DNA from: Microbacterium sp. Marseille-Q6648
GTDB taxonomy: Bacteria; Actinomycetota; Actinomycetes; Actinomycetales; Microbacteriaceae
Direction: 5' to 3'
DNA length: 64,000 bases
Assembly: GCF_943181415.1 (NCBI RefSeq)
Contig: NZ_CALPBZ010000003.1
Location: 124,001 to 188,000 of the forward strand
Numbering within the stretch: position 1 is the stretch's first letter; the number at the start of each line of letters is the position of its first letter. Positions 9,701-21,136 of this stretch are shown piece by piece. The translations under genes and the position numbers were made by a program. Below the pieces are notes generated by a model. The model saw only the letters and a program-made list of their open reading frames with translations, did not search any database and was not told the origin of the DNA.

Positions 9701-9744
9701 ACGGCAGAAGGCCCGCCCCCGGACGGGGACGGGCCTTCTGCCGT
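9701..9744. terminator. Bidirectional terminator between aqpZ and katG
   Basis: A perfect 15-bp stem (9701-9715 pairing with 9730-9744, ACGGCAGAAGGCCCG and its complement) around a 14-nt loop. It lies between two convergent genes, 12 bp after the aqpZ stop and 4 bp from the katG stop, so it could terminate both. There is no clear T-tract, as is common in actinobacteria. Confidence 0.85.
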
Positions 9745-9748
9745 GTCG

Positions 9749-12130
<2,382 letters not shown>

Positions 12131-12598
12131 TCAGGCGATGCGGGAGGGCTGGTCGACGGCGCACGCGGCGCAGACGCCCCAGAAGGTGACCTCGGCAGTG
12201 GCGACGCGGAAGCCGTGATCGTCGGACGGGGCCAGGCAGGGAGCCGCGCCGACGGCGCAGTCGACGTCCTCGACCCGGCCGCACGTCGTGCACACCAGGT
12301 GGTGATGGTTGTCGTCGACGCGCAGCTCGAAGAGACCCGGGCGGCCGGCGGGCTCGATGCGCCGGACGAGCCCCGCGTCGGCGAAGTCGGTGAGCGCGTT
12401 GTACACCGACTGCAGGCTCGTGGCGGGGAGCACCGACGCCACCCTGCGGTAGACGTCGTCCGCGCTCGCGTGGGGAGCCGCCGCGAGCGCATCGAGGACC
12501 GCGCGACGGGAGTCCGTCACCCGCAGCCCGGCGGACCGCAGCACCGCTGCGGTGTCGACCGCGTCGGCTGACGCGCGGGTGCGGGCGGGGCTGGTCAC
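12131..12598 (-). CDS. furA: FurA-type metal-dependent repressor
   Basis: 155-aa Fur-family regulator, GTG start. N-terminal winged helix (LRVTDSRRAVLDAL, TSLQSVYNALTDF) and C-terminal metal and dimer domain with the His cluster DDNHHHLVCTTCG and a second Cys pair in GVCAACA. Such repressors control themselves and katG in response to iron and peroxide. The -10 TAGACT (12611-12606, minus) lies 7 nt before the GTG, so the mRNA is probably leaderless. A 19-bp palindrome overlaps the -35 position. Confidence 0.95.
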   Translation of the reverse strand: MTSPARTRASADAVDTAAVLRSAGLRVTDSRRAVLDALAAAPHASADDVYRRVASVLPATSLQSVYNALTDFADAGLVRRIEPAGRPGLFELRVDDNHHHLVCTTCGRVEDVDCAVGAAPCLAPSDDHGFRVATAEVTFWGVCAACAVDQPSRIA

Positions 12599-12605
12599 GC
12601 CGGCC

Positions 12606-12635
12606 AGTCTAGCCTTGTTTTGATCGGATCAAAAC
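12606..12635 (-). promoter_or_regulatory. furA promoter and FurA operator
   Basis: A perfect 19-bp inverted repeat, GTTTTGATCGGATCAAAAC, occupies 12617-12635, followed by -10 TAGACT at 12611-12606 (minus strand), 7 nt from the furA GTG. A -35-like TTTGAT lies inside the palindrome, so bound FurA would block RNA polymerase. The last base of the operator is also part of the upstream spoIIM-like stop codon. Confidence 0.85.
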
Positions 12636-13630
12636 TACCCGGAGACGACCGTCGGCGTGCCGGCTTCGTACTCGGTCAGGTCTCCGGTCTCGCCCAGCCG
12701 GTGGGCTCGGCGACCGACCACCAGCATGTAGACGAGGAAGAGCGCGAGCGCGAGCGCGCCGATGCCGATCTTCACCGGCCACGGCCAGGGCTGGCCGGTG
12801 ACGAACCCCTCGATCGCGCCCGCGACGGCGAGGACGAGCACGAGGCCGATCGCCACAGCCGCCAGCGCGCGGCCCTCCGTCGCGAGGGCCTCGCCGCGAC
12901 GGCGTGGTCCCGGCGCCACCCACGCCCAGAAGATGTGGAGGCCGGCCGCAGCCGCGACGAAGATGCTCGTGAGCTCCAGCAGGCCGTGCGGGAGGATGTA
13001 GAGGACGAAGACGTCCCCGCGGTCGAACGCGAGCATGACAGCCGCCGCCGTCCCCACGCCGACGGCGTTCTGCACGAGGACCATGAGCGGCCAGATGCCC
13101 GTGATCCCGAACATCACGCACTGCGCCGCGATCCACGCGTTGTTCGTCCAGACCGTGCCGGCGAAGACGGCGGCCGGGTTCTCGCTGTAGTACTGCGTGA
13201 AGTCGTTCTCGGCGTACTGCTCGAGCTGCGCCTGCGGACCGAGGCTCGCCACGAGCGCGTCATCGCCCGAGATCCACATCGCCACGAGCACCAGCACCAG
13301 CAGGAAGCCGGCGGCGACCGCGCCGGTGGTCCACCGGATGCGGTACAGGGCGGCGGGGAGTTGCAGCGCGAAGAAGCGCGGGATCTGCCGCAGCACGTTC
13401 TCGGGCGCGCCGGTCAGCTGCAGCCGGGCCCGTCCGAGCATGGTGGAGACGTGATCACCATGGGGCGTCCGGCCGGCCGCGGTCTTCATGCCCGCCAGGT
13501 CCGCAGAGGCGGCTCGGTAGCGCGTCACGAGCTCGTCGACGTCGGATCCGCTCAGCCGTCGTGCACGGCTGAGGTCGTCCAGCCGCTGCCATTCCTCGCG
13601 CCGGGCGGCGGCGAGCGCGTCGAGATCCAT
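12635..13630 (-). CDS. SpoIIM-like (stage II sporulation protein M family) membrane protein
   Basis: 331 aa with an N-terminal helical cytosolic part (to about residue 100) and five or six membrane helices. Family marks are the NNAWIAAQCVMFG region and VLYILPHGLLELTSIFVAAAAG, the SpoIIM/DUF95 core. The organism need not sporulate: such proteins are common in non-sporulating actinobacteria beside RDD, MoxR and DUF58 genes, with unknown role. Start ATG 13630, with -10 TACAGT (13643-13638) 7 nt upstream. Divergent from the RDD gene; 36 bp upstream of furA. Confidence 0.85.
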   Translation of the reverse strand: MDLDALAAARREEWQRLDDLSRARRLSGSDVDELVTRYRAASADLAGMKTAAGRTPHGDHVSTMLGRARLQLTGAPENVLRQIPRFFALQLPAALYRIRWTTGAVAAGFLLVLVLVAMWISGDDALVASLGPQAQLEQYAENDFTQYYSENPAAVFAGTVWTNNAWIAAQCVMFGITGIWPLMVLVQNAVGVGTAAAVMLAFDRGDVFVLYILPHGLLELTSIFVAAAAGLHIFWAWVAPGPRRRGEALATEGRALAAVAIGLVLVLAVAGAIEGFVTGQPWPWPVKIGIGALALALFLVYMLVVGRRAHRLGETGDLTEYEAGTPTVVSG

Positions 13631-13646
13631 TTGCTTTACTGTACCC
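13631..13646. promoter_or_regulatory. Divergent leaderless promoter, spoIIM-like and RDD genes
   Basis: Only 16 bp separate the two start codons. On the plus strand TTTACT (13635-13640) lies 6 nt before ATG 13647; on the minus strand TACAGT (13643-13638) lies 7 nt before ATG 13630. The two -10 boxes overlap, so both mRNAs should be leaderless and the promoters probably compete. Confidence 0.6.
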
Positions 13647-14513
13647 ATGCCCCGCCCCGCAGCACCCGTCGCGACGCCGGCGCGCGCGGTCGTCGAGATC
13701 CACCAGGACGAGGTCCTCACCGGCGAGGCGGTCGCCCTCGACGTCCAGCCACTCGGCTTCTTCCTGCGCGGGCTCGGCGCTCTCATCGACTTCGCCCTGG
13801 GGGTGGCGGCCCTCGTCCTCTTCGCCTACGTCGCCATCAACCTGGTGGCCGCCGGCCTGCTGGACGAAGCCGTCGCCCCCATCCTCACCATCGTCGTGCT
13901 CGTCCTCATCACGGTCGTCATCCCGACCGTGATCGAGACCGTGACGCGCGGGCGCAGCCTCGGGCGGCTCGCGGTCGGCGGCCGGATCGTCCGCGTCGAC
14001 GGCGGAGCGGCCGGGTTCCGGCACGCCTTCATCCGCGCACTGGTGGGGGTTTTCGAGCTGTGGTTCACGCTGGGTGCGGTGGCCGCGCTCGTGGGCGCCT
14101 TCACCCCCCGCTCGCAGCGGCTGGGGGATCTCGTCGCCGGAACGTATTCAGAGCGCACGCGAACCCCGCGGCTGCCCGCACCCGCTCCGGGCGTTCCGGC
14201 GGCGCTGCACGCCTGGTCTCAGACGGCGGACGTCGCGCGGCTCCCCGACCCGCTCGCCCGTCGTCTCGCCCAGTTCACCGCCAGCGCGGAGCGGATGGAG
14301 CCCTCGGCACGCATCCGGCTCGCGGCGTCGCTGGCCCGCGAGGCGTCGGACTTCGTCTCGCCGACCCCGGCCTCGGACCCCGAGACCTTCGTGCGCGCGG
14401 TCGTCGCCGTCCGGCGTGACCGAGAACTGCAGGCGCTCACGCTCGAAGAGCAGCGCGTCGCAGCCCTCGTCGGTGCGCGCGCCGATCGGCGCCGAGGCTT
14501 CCCGGAGCGCTGA
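13647..14513 (+). CDS. RDD family membrane protein
   Basis: 288 aa. The RDD domain covers about residues 25-165: FFLRGLGALIDF gives the conserved Arg and Asp, two membrane helices follow (about 50-105), then GRSLGRLAVGGRIVR, and a third helix before SQRLGDLVAGTYS, the closing family motif. A soluble helical tail of about 110 residues follows. Divergent from the SpoIIM-like gene, a partnership common in this lineage; transport or regulatory role unknown. It converges with ahcY 9 bp away. Confidence 0.88.
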   Translation: MPRPAAPVATPARAVVEIHQDEVLTGEAVALDVQPLGFFLRGLGALIDFALGVAALVLFAYVAINLVAAGLLDEAVAPILTIVVLVLITVVIPTVIETVTRGRSLGRLAVGGRIVRVDGGAAGFRHAFIRALVGVFELWFTLGAVAALVGAFTPRSQRLGDLVAGTYSERTRTPRLPAPAPGVPAALHAWSQTADVARLPDPLARRLAQFTASAERMEPSARIRLAASLAREASDFVSPTPASDPETFVRAVVAVRRDRELQALTLEEQRVAALVGARADRRRGFPER

Positions 14514-14522
14514 CCAGAAGGA

Positions 14523-15995
14523 TCAGTAGCGGTAGTGGTCCAGCTTGTACGGGCCTTCGACCGGCACACCGAGGTATCCCGCCTGCTCGTCGGTCAGCGT
14601 CGTCAGCTCCACACCGAGCGCACCCAGGTGCAGGCGAGCCACCTTCTCGTCCAGCGTCTTGGGCAGGGTGTAGACCCCGGTCGGGTACTCCGAGGTGCGG
14701 GTGAACAGTTCGATCTGTGCGAGGACCTGGTTCGAGAACGACGCACTCATGACGAACGAGGGGTGACCCGTGGCGTTGCCGAGATTCATCAGGCGACCCT
14801 CGCTGAGCACCAGGACGCTCCGCCCCGTGGGCAGCCGCCATTCGTGCACCTGCGGCTTGATCTCGATGCGCTCGGCACCCGGGATCGCCGCGAGCCCCGC
14901 CATGTCGATCTCATCGTCGAAGTGGCCGACGTTCGCCACGATCGCCAGGTGCTTGAGGCCGAGGAGGTGCTCCGCGGTGACGACGCGGGTGTTGCCGGTG
15001 CCGGTGATGACGATGTCGACGTCGCCGATCACCGACTCCAGCCGTGCGACCTGGAAACCATCCATCGCGGCCTGCAGAGCGCAGATGGGGTCGACCTCGC
15101 CGACGATCACACGGGCGCCCTGTCCGCGCAGCGCCTCGGCGGCGCCCTTGCCGACATCGCCGTAGCCTGCGACGAACGCGACCTTGCCGCCCATCAGCAC
15201 GTCCGTGGCGCGGTTGATGCCGTCGGGAAGGGAGTGGCGGATGCCGTAGATGTTGTCGAACTTGGACTTCGTGACCGAGTCGTTGACGTTGATCGCCGGG
15301 AACAGCAGGCGTTCGGATGCCGCGAGCTCGTACAGGCGGTGGACACCGGTCGTGGTCTCTTCGGTGACGCCGATCAGGCCGTCCGCGATGCGCGTGAAGC
15401 GCTGCGGATCCCGGGCGAGGCTCTCGCGAAGGGTGTCCAGCACGATGCGGTACTCGGCCGAGGTGCTCGCGTCAGCCGCCGGCACCGCACCGTCCCGCTC
15501 GAACTCGACGCCGCGGTGGACCAGCAGTGTCGCGTCCCCGCCGTCGTCGAGGATGAGGTTGGGGCCGTCGAAGCCCTCGGCGGACCAGTCGAAGATGCGA
15601 TCGGCCAGGCGCCAGTACTCCTCGAGCGTCTCGCCCTTCCACGCGAACACCGGGACTCCGGCGGGCGCATCGGGCGAGCCGTGGGGACCGACCACGACGG
15701 CGGCGGCCGCCTCGTCCTGCGTGGAGAAGATGTTGCAGCTCGCCCACCGCACCTGCGCACCGAGAGCGGTGAGGGTCTCGATGAGCACCGCGGTCTGCAC
15801 CGTCATGTGCAGCGACCCCGCGATCCGCGCGCCGCGCAGCGGCTGGGTGGGGCCGTACTCCTCACGGAGGGCCATGAGTCCCGGCATCTCGTTCTCGGCG
15901 AGGCGGATCTGGTGACGCCCGACGGCGGCGAGGGTCAGGTCGGCGACCTCGTGGTCGAGCGTGCGCGGGCGTGCGTCGGCGGTATCGATCGGCAT
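14523..15995 (-). CDS. ahcY: Adenosylhomocysteinase
   Basis: 490-aa NAD-dependent S-adenosylhomocysteine hydrolase of the activated methyl cycle, splitting SAH into adenosine and homocysteine. Substrate region [16 protein letters not shown], then [14 protein letters not shown]; Rossmann NAD site [15 protein letters not shown]; conserved C-terminus KLDHYRY. Length and motifs match the long actinobacterial form. ATG 15995 is chosen as the first start giving the canonical N-terminus; the frame stays open further upstream but without family similarity. Confidence 0.97.
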   Translation of the reverse strand: MPIDTADARPRTLDHEVADLTLAAVGRHQIRLAENEMPGLMALREEYGPTQPLRGARIAGSLHMTVQTAVLIETLTALGAQVRWASCNIFSTQDEAAAAVVVGPHGSPDAPAGVPVFAWKGETLEEYWRLADRIFDWSAEGFDGPNLILDDGGDATLLVHRGVEFERDGAVPAADASTSAEYRIVLDTLRESLARDPQRFTRIADGLIGVTEETTTGVHRLYELAASERLLFPAINVNDSVTKSKFDNIYGIRHSLPDGINRATDVLMGGKVAFVAGYGDVGKGAAEALRGQGARVIVGEVDPICALQAAMDGFQVARLESVIGDVDIVITGTGNTRVVTAEHLLGLKHLAIVANVGHFDDEIDMAGLAAIPGAERIEIKPQVHEWRLPTGRSVLVLSEGRLMNLGNATGHPSFVMSASFSNQVLAQIELFTRTSEYPTGVYTLPKTLDEKVARLHLGALGVELTTLTDEQAGYLGVPVEGPYKLDHYRY

Positions 15996-16063
15996 CCGGC
16001 CATTCTTCCACCTCAGCCCGGAGCGGGGCTCCCCGACGACTTCGGACGACTCGCGGGACGTCC

Positions 16064-16270
16064 TCAGGCGCGCATCGTCTCGTGCCGGACCACGACCCAG
16101 CCGCGCGGCACCGACAGGCGGTCGGTGTGGATCGCGCAGAGGTCGTGGGCGTGCGGGTCCGCCGCCCGGCCGAGCGGGCCGAGCGCAGCCATCTGGTCGC
16201 CGTAGTCGTACGTCAGGGTCGACACCGCCTCGCGGGCGCACCCGACCTTGGAGCAGAGTCTCTCGCGCAT
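16064..16270 (-). CDS. DUF3499 family small protein
   Basis: 68-aa protein starting [15 protein letters not shown], with a Cys pair at residues 6 and 11 and further Cys/His in HAHDLCAIH, suggesting metal binding. Matches the DUF3499 family found beside a zincin-like gene and whiB2 across actinobacteria (equivalent to the Rv3258c-Rv3260c neighbourhood of M. tuberculosis, from memory). It is shorter than many homologues, ending soon after [11 protein letters not shown]. Leaderless: -10 TAGCGT (16283-16278) is 7 nt before the ATG. Confidence 0.85.
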   Translation of the reverse strand: MRERLCSKVGCAREAVSTLTYDYGDQMAALGPLGRAADPHAHDLCAIHTDRLSVPRGWVVVRHETMRA

Positions 16271-16341
16271 TGCCCCAACGCTACTCACCACCGGGTGATG
16301 CGCCGCGGTGCCGCGCCGAAGCGAGCGCCTAGGATGGGCCC
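16271..16341. promoter_or_regulatory. Divergent promoters, DUF3499 and zincin-like genes
   Basis: Minus-strand -10 TAGCGT (16283-16278) lies 7 nt before ATG 16270; plus-strand -10 TAGGAT (16330-16335) lies 6 nt before ATG 16342. Both genes should have leaderless mRNAs. No clear -35 boxes are seen. Confidence 0.6.
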
Positions 16342-16797
16342 ATGGCGTGGCGTCGGACCAAGACCTCCCCGAGCGAGCCTGCGGCGGCGCGCCCGCCACG
16401 GCCGGGACGACACGGCCGCCACGGCCGCGAGGGCCGCAGTCCCGTCGTCCGGCCTCCGCTGCCGCCGCTGGAGACACGAATCGATCGCTTCGATCTCGCG
16501 GTCGGAACGGCGGCGGAGTTCCTGCGATCGGCGTGGCCCGAGCTGCGCGACGTGAGCTTCGAGATCGCCGACATGCCGCCCGGGACCGGCGCCGACGGCA
16601 TCCCTCGGTGGACGGTCATGTCCGAGACCCGCCGGATCGTCCTGTATCGGCTGCCGATCGAGCGCCTGAGCCATCTGCACCGCAACGACGATCTGCACCG
16701 GCGCATGATGGTCGAGAGCTCGGTGTTCCGCGCAGCCGCCGAGTACCTCGACCGCGACCCCTGGGACCTCGGACCGGAGCGGTTCCGGTTCCTCTGA
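16342..16797 (+). CDS. Zincin-like metallopeptidase family protein without HExxH
   Basis: 151 aa. A basic, Pro/Arg/Gly-rich first 45 residues precede a domain like the actinobacterial zincin-like family beside whiB2 (Rv3259 type): RFDLAVGTAAEFLRSAWPEL, then RRIVLYRLPIERL and RMMVESSVFRAAAEYL. The place where active peptidases carry HExxH reads VESSVFRAA, with no metal-binding His pair, so peptidase activity is unlikely. Leaderless start with TAGGAT 6 nt upstream. Converges with the DUF5719 gene. Confidence 0.75.
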   Translation: MAWRRTKTSPSEPAAARPPRPGRHGRHGREGRSPVVRPPLPPLETRIDRFDLAVGTAAEFLRSAWPELRDVSFEIADMPPGTGADGIPRWTVMSETRRIVLYRLPIERLSHLHRNDDLHRRMMVESSVFRAAAEYLDRDPWDLGPERFRFL

Positions 16798-16806
16798 GCC
16801 GGCGGA

Positions 16807-18216
16807 CTACGGATAGACCGTGATCGGGGGCGCCGCCGCGTCGGCGGGCCACACCGGGTAGCCGGCGAGCGCGCCGTCTTCGGCGAGCGAGACGCCCGCG
16901 CGGACACTCGCCTCTCCCGGGTCGAGGAGGTACAGGGCCTGCGTCCGCAGACGCACGGCGGCGCTCCCGCCGCCGGGCACGGCCACCTCGCGCGCGTCGC
17001 CGCCGATCCGCTCGAGGGTGACGACGATGTCCTCGTCCGAGAGGTTGCTGAGCACCAACGAGGCGGGCGCACCCGCGGGCACGGCGAACAGGCTGGGAGA
17101 CGCGACCGCCGGGGCGGGCGCGTACCACGCGAAGTCGTCCCCGGCGTCGAAGCCGGTGACCTGCCACGCGCCCGACACGACCGGCGCATCGGCCTCGATC
17201 CGCACGGTGTAGAGCCCCTCCGGCAGATCGCCCAGTGCAACCTCGGTGGGGACGCCCGCCGTGAGCGGGACGTCCTGCGCCGAGTGCGCGGCGACGGTCT
17301 CCCCCACCGCGGTCACGGTGACGGCGGCGACGGCGTCGCGGGAGGGCGAGACGACGCGCACCACTCCGGCGGCGTCCGTCCCGGCTTCGGAGGCGGCGGT
17401 CACGCGCAGGCCCTCGACGACCTGCACGGTCTCGGGCCCGACCACCGGGCCCACCTGGTCGGCACCCCCGGGCTCGAGCACCCGCGTGATGCTGGCCTGC
17501 AGGGACGCCTGCACCGGCGCACCTGCGGCTGTCACCCGCAGCACGGGCCTCTCCTCGCCGAGCGCCAGGCCCGAGAGCGGGATCACCCTCTGGGTGCCGG
17601 GCGCGACCACGACCGCCTCGCCCCCGGCCGGCACCGCGGCGCCCTCGGCGCCGTAGACGGTGATCTGCACGGTCGCAGCCACCGAACCGGGGTTGGCGAG
17701 GACGACCAGATCCGCCGCCCCGGTCGCCCCCGACCCGCCCACCAGCCATGACTCCAGCAGCGGCGGGCGGCACGCCGACGCGGCATAGCCGGCGATGTCG
17801 TCGGCGCGCACGCTCGACGAACCGGCGGCGGCGACGTCCGTGCGAGATCGCCCGTCCGGCGCAGCGGTGAGAGCCACGGGGCCCTCCCCTTCGTCGACGG
17901 ATGCCGCCACGAGGCGCACCTCGTCGGGCTGCGGTGCCCCGTCAACGACCCCGGACACGACGCTCTGCTGCGTGGCCGAGGCGATGCCGGCGGCGTCTTC
18001 GAGATCGCGTCCGATGATCATGAGCCCACCGGTGCAGGCCAGGACCGACGCCGACGGCGCGGGCACGGCCGACACGCTGAGAGGCTCGCGCTCGAGGGTC
18101 GGCCAGGGCACCGAGATGGAGGTGACCGTCGCGATCACCGCGACCGCCGACACCACCGTGCCGGCCAGCATCCGGGTGCTCGTCGGCGCCCAGCGGAATC
18201 CGCGTCCCTCGCTCAT
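16807..18216 (-). CDS. DUF5719 family exported protein
   Basis: 469 aa. A single N-terminal membrane anchor (about residues 16-38, RMLAGTVVSAVAVIATV) is followed by a long Ala/Val/Thr-rich, beta-predicted extracellular region with few charged patches, as in DUF5719. The ATG at 18216 overlaps the upstream glycosyltransferase stop by 4 bp. The fixed pairing with a large membrane glycosyltransferase in whiB2 neighbourhoods suggests a joint role in a surface glycan, unproven. A much longer frame upstream lies antisense to nothing real: it is out of phase within the glycosyltransferase gene. Confidence 0.8.
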   Translation of the reverse strand: MSEGRGFRWAPTSTRMLAGTVVSAVAVIATVTSISVPWPTLEREPLSVSAVPAPSASVLACTGGLMIIGRDLEDAAGIASATQQSVVSGVVDGAPQPDEVRLVAASVDEGEGPVALTAAPDGRSRTDVAAAGSSSVRADDIAGYAASACRPPLLESWLVGGSGATGAADLVVLANPGSVAATVQITVYGAEGAAVPAGGEAVVVAPGTQRVIPLSGLALGEERPVLRVTAAGAPVQASLQASITRVLEPGGADQVGPVVGPETVQVVEGLRVTAASEAGTDAAGVVRVVSPSRDAVAAVTVTAVGETVAAHSAQDVPLTAGVPTEVALGDLPEGLYTVRIEADAPVVSGAWQVTGFDAGDDFAWYAPAPAVASPSLFAVPAGAPASLVLSNLSDEDIVVTLERIGGDAREVAVPGGGSAAVRLRTQALYLLDPGEASVRAGVSLAEDGALAGYPVWPADAAAPPITVYP

Positions 18217-21062
18217 CGGACCTCCCTCCAGTGCGGCCCGACGATGCGCGGCGTGCGCCGCGCCACCCGGCGCGTCGCGGCCGTCGGAACGGCGAGCAGC
18301 AGCGCGATCGCGACCACGGCGACCTGCAGCGTGGCGATGAGGCCGGCGACGTCGTGCACCCAACCGGGCACCGCCGGTCGCGGGGACAGGTCGTCGTCCA
18401 CCCGCCACAGCGTCCCCTTGTCGGTGTCGCCCACCGAGTCCAGCTGTTCGCGCTGATCGAGCGCGTTGGCCGCCGTGATGCGCAGGGTCCGCGCGGCGTC
18501 GGACTCCGGGGTCGCGGCGGGCGCGAGCAGCACGAACCCGATGCCCGTCCGGGCGAGGTCCGCCACCACGTCGTCCGCGGCTGGGGTGAGGAGGTCCGCC
18601 GCTAGTTCGGCGACGGCGACATCGTCGGCGGTGGGCTCGGGCCGGGTCGATACCACCGTGGACTGCGCGCCGATCGTCTCGCTTCCGCCCCACACGACCT
18701 CGGCGGCGACCCCTCCCGCGTTCTGCGGCGTGAGGACGACGGTGCCGAGGTCCGGATCGTCCCGGCCCTCGGCGGCGACGTAGGCCGGCAGAGTACTCGC
18801 CGGCCCGTTGGTCAGCATCGCGGTGCCGCGCGTCATCGCCGTGAGCGACGGCACCGCCAGCACGACCATCGCGGCGCACAGGACGACGGCGGCGACGGTG
18901 CGGAGAGGCTCCAGCCGGGGGGCGAGGCCCGCGTCCAGCGCCACCAGCGCGCCGCCCATCGCACCCAGCCATGCCAGGCTGAGCCCGGCGCCCGGCCAGA
19001 GCGCGATCGACTCCGAGCCGGCCGCTGCCACGCTCACGCCCACCGCCGCGGTGGCCGTCGCCAGGCCCGTCGCGGTCACGATGAGAAGCACGATGCCCGC
19101 CGCCCACCGCTGGGTGACCGGTGCGACCACGGCCAGGAGCGCGAGCGGCGCGGCCAGCAGCGGCACCCACCACACCGGTCCGGCCGGCAGCAGCGTCGCC
19201 CACCCGCCGATGTCGGGAGTGGGGATGCCGGAGGTGAGCAGGGCACGGCCGGCGGAGTCGGGCCCGACCTGCGGACCGGGCCACGGCACACCGGGGTCGG
19301 CCAGGAGCGCCCACGGGGTGCCCCGGAAGAGGTGGTGCCACAGCAGCGGCGCCGCCATCACGAGGGTCGGGACGAGGGTCCACACCAGCCGGCTGACGCC
19401 GCGCCCGGCGCGGACGACGATCGCGATCACGATGGCGGCGAACCAGAGCACGATCATCGCGGGTGTCAAGGACGGCGAACACGCCAGAACCGCCGCCAGG
19501 AGGAGGGACGCCGCGCCGGCACCGGACCACGAGCGATGCGCCACGGACCCGGCGTAGAGGAGCCACGGAAGGAGGAGGTGCACGAGCACCCCGGTCACCC
19601 GACCGTCCACCAACGAGACCAGGAACGTCGGGGCCAGCGCCCAGACCGCGCCGCCCGTGATCCGCAGCAGCGACCGGTCGGTCACGCGCGTCGCGGCGAA
19701 CCAGCCGCCGAGGGCGGCCAGCGGCAGGGCCAGCACCCACACGACGACGATGATGCGCGAGGGATCCCACGGCGTCAGGGTCCCGAGCACCGCCACGACA
19801 GCGGCGAACGGATCCGCGGGACCGACGGTGTCCAGCCCCAGCGCCCGTCTGCCGAACGACGCATCCGCCCACAGCTGGCCCACACCCGCGCGCAGCGGTG
19901 CGAGCGCACCGCCGCCCAGCACGGGCCACGCCAGAAGCGCGGTGAAAGCAGCGATCGAGGCCAGCAGCGCGGCCAGGACGAGCCACGCACCGCCGCCGGC
20001 GAAGAAGCGGAGCTCGCCGCGATGATGCCGCCCGCCGGCGTCGTCGTCGGTCTCATCGTCGAGGTGCTCCCGCTCCTCGGCACGGGTGACCCGCAGCGGA
20101 GCCAGCTGAGCCCACCCCGCGCGACGGCTTGACGAGATGCGCCGACGCGCACGGATCACGGCGAGAACCCTGACGGCCACGACGACCGCCGCCCCCCACT
20201 CCGGCATGATGAGGCTCGGCCGCTTCCGCAGCAGGTGCAGCACTGTTCGCCCCGCGGCCGCCGGGAGGATGGTCAGCCACATCAGCGGGACCGCCCACGC
20301 CGGCGCGTACACGAGGCGCCGGTGCAGTCGCGCCACCCGTGACGCATAGGCGATGCGGCGGCGGCGACCGGCGTGCAGCGGCGCAGGCAGGCCCGCGACG
20401 CCGTCCCCGGAGACGGCCACGAGTGCGGCGGGCGCCAGCACGACGCGGGCGCCGGCGAGCCGGGCACGCACCCCCAGGTCCAGACCTTCGTCCGCGCCGG
20501 AGAGCGCGGGGTCGAGGCCGCCGAGCGAGTGCCACGCATCCGCGCGGACAAGCAGACCTCGGACATCGGCGCCCAGCACGTCGTCTCGGCCGTCGTGCTG
20601 ACCCTGATCGAACTCGCCGTCTGCGAGGCCGACGGTGCGGCCGTACCTGTTGGCCGACACCCCCAGCGAGACGATGACGGTGCGGTCGTCCCAGCGCACC
20701 AGCTTCGGAGCGGAGAAGGCGACCGACGGTGCCACTTCGAGGGCGCCCGCCAGGTGCCCCAGCGCTTCGGGCTCCGGGGCGGTGTCCTGAGCGAGCAGCC
20801 ACACCGCATCCGCGGCGGGATCGACCTCGACACGGGCGGCGGCCGCCGCATAGGACGTCGAGGCCGGCGCGCGCACGATGGTCGCCGACGCGGAGGCCGC
20901 GACCTCGGCCACGCCGGGGTCGTCCCCGCACACCACGATCGTGAGCGCGTCGACCGGTCGCGTCTGGGTTCCGACGGCCGCGAGCGTGCGTCGGAGGTGG
21001 AACGCCGCGGGAGTGCGACCGTCGGGACGCACGACGACGAGGGCGTGTACTCGGGCGGGCAT
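18213..21062 (-). CDS. Large membrane glycosyltransferase, family 2
   Basis: 949 aa. Residues 1-230 form a GT-A/GT2-like domain (ALTIVVCGDDPG, WLLAQDTAPEPEAL as the likely metal-binding area, then GGLDPALSGADEGLDLGVRA). About a dozen membrane helices follow, interrupted near residues 310-345 by a charged linker rich in Glu, Asp and His, and a C-terminal extracytoplasmic region before the last TM. The layout suits a polyprenyl-linked sugar transferase or polymerase for a surface glycan; donor and acceptor cannot be told. First gene of a two-gene operon with the DUF5719 gene. Confidence 0.85.
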   Translation of the reverse strand: MPARVHALVVVRPDGRTPAAFHLRRTLAAVGTQTRPVDALTIVVCGDDPGVAEVAASASATIVRAPASTSYAAAAARVEVDPAADAVWLLAQDTAPEPEALGHLAGALEVAPSVAFSAPKLVRWDDRTVIVSLGVSANRYGRTVGLADGEFDQGQHDGRDDVLGADVRGLLVRADAWHSLGGLDPALSGADEGLDLGVRARLAGARVVLAPAALVAVSGDGVAGLPAPLHAGRRRRIAYASRVARLHRRLVYAPAWAVPLMWLTILPAAAGRTVLHLLRKRPSLIMPEWGAAVVVAVRVLAVIRARRRISSSRRAGWAQLAPLRVTRAEEREHLDDETDDDAGGRHHRGELRFFAGGGAWLVLAALLASIAAFTALLAWPVLGGGALAPLRAGVGQLWADASFGRRALGLDTVGPADPFAAVVAVLGTLTPWDPSRIIVVVWVLALPLAALGGWFAATRVTDRSLLRITGGAVWALAPTFLVSLVDGRVTGVLVHLLLPWLLYAGSVAHRSWSGAGAASLLLAAVLACSPSLTPAMIVLWFAAIVIAIVVRAGRGVSRLVWTLVPTLVMAAPLLWHHLFRGTPWALLADPGVPWPGPQVGPDSAGRALLTSGIPTPDIGGWATLLPAGPVWWVPLLAAPLALLAVVAPVTQRWAAGIVLLIVTATGLATATAAVGVSVAAAGSESIALWPGAGLSLAWLGAMGGALVALDAGLAPRLEPLRTVAAVVLCAAMVVLAVPSLTAMTRGTAMLTNGPASTLPAYVAAEGRDDPDLGTVVLTPQNAGGVAAEVVWGGSETIGAQSTVVSTRPEPTADDVAVAELAADLLTPAADDVVADLARTGIGFVLLAPAATPESDAARTLRITAANALDQREQLDSVGDTDKGTLWRVDDDLSPRPAVPGWVHDVAGLIATLQVAVVAIALLLAVPTAATRRVARRTPRIVGPHWREVR

Positions 21063-21136
21063 GACCAGGTCAGCCTAGGCGGAGCGCCGCGTCATCCTCG
21101 CGGCACGCGCCGGTGCGCGCCGGATCCCGCGAATCC

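Noticed and set aside
16807-19986. Single 1059-codon gene on the minus strand
   Set aside because: The upstream part is out of phase inside the glycosyltransferase gene; the real start is ATG 18216, overlapping that gene's stop.
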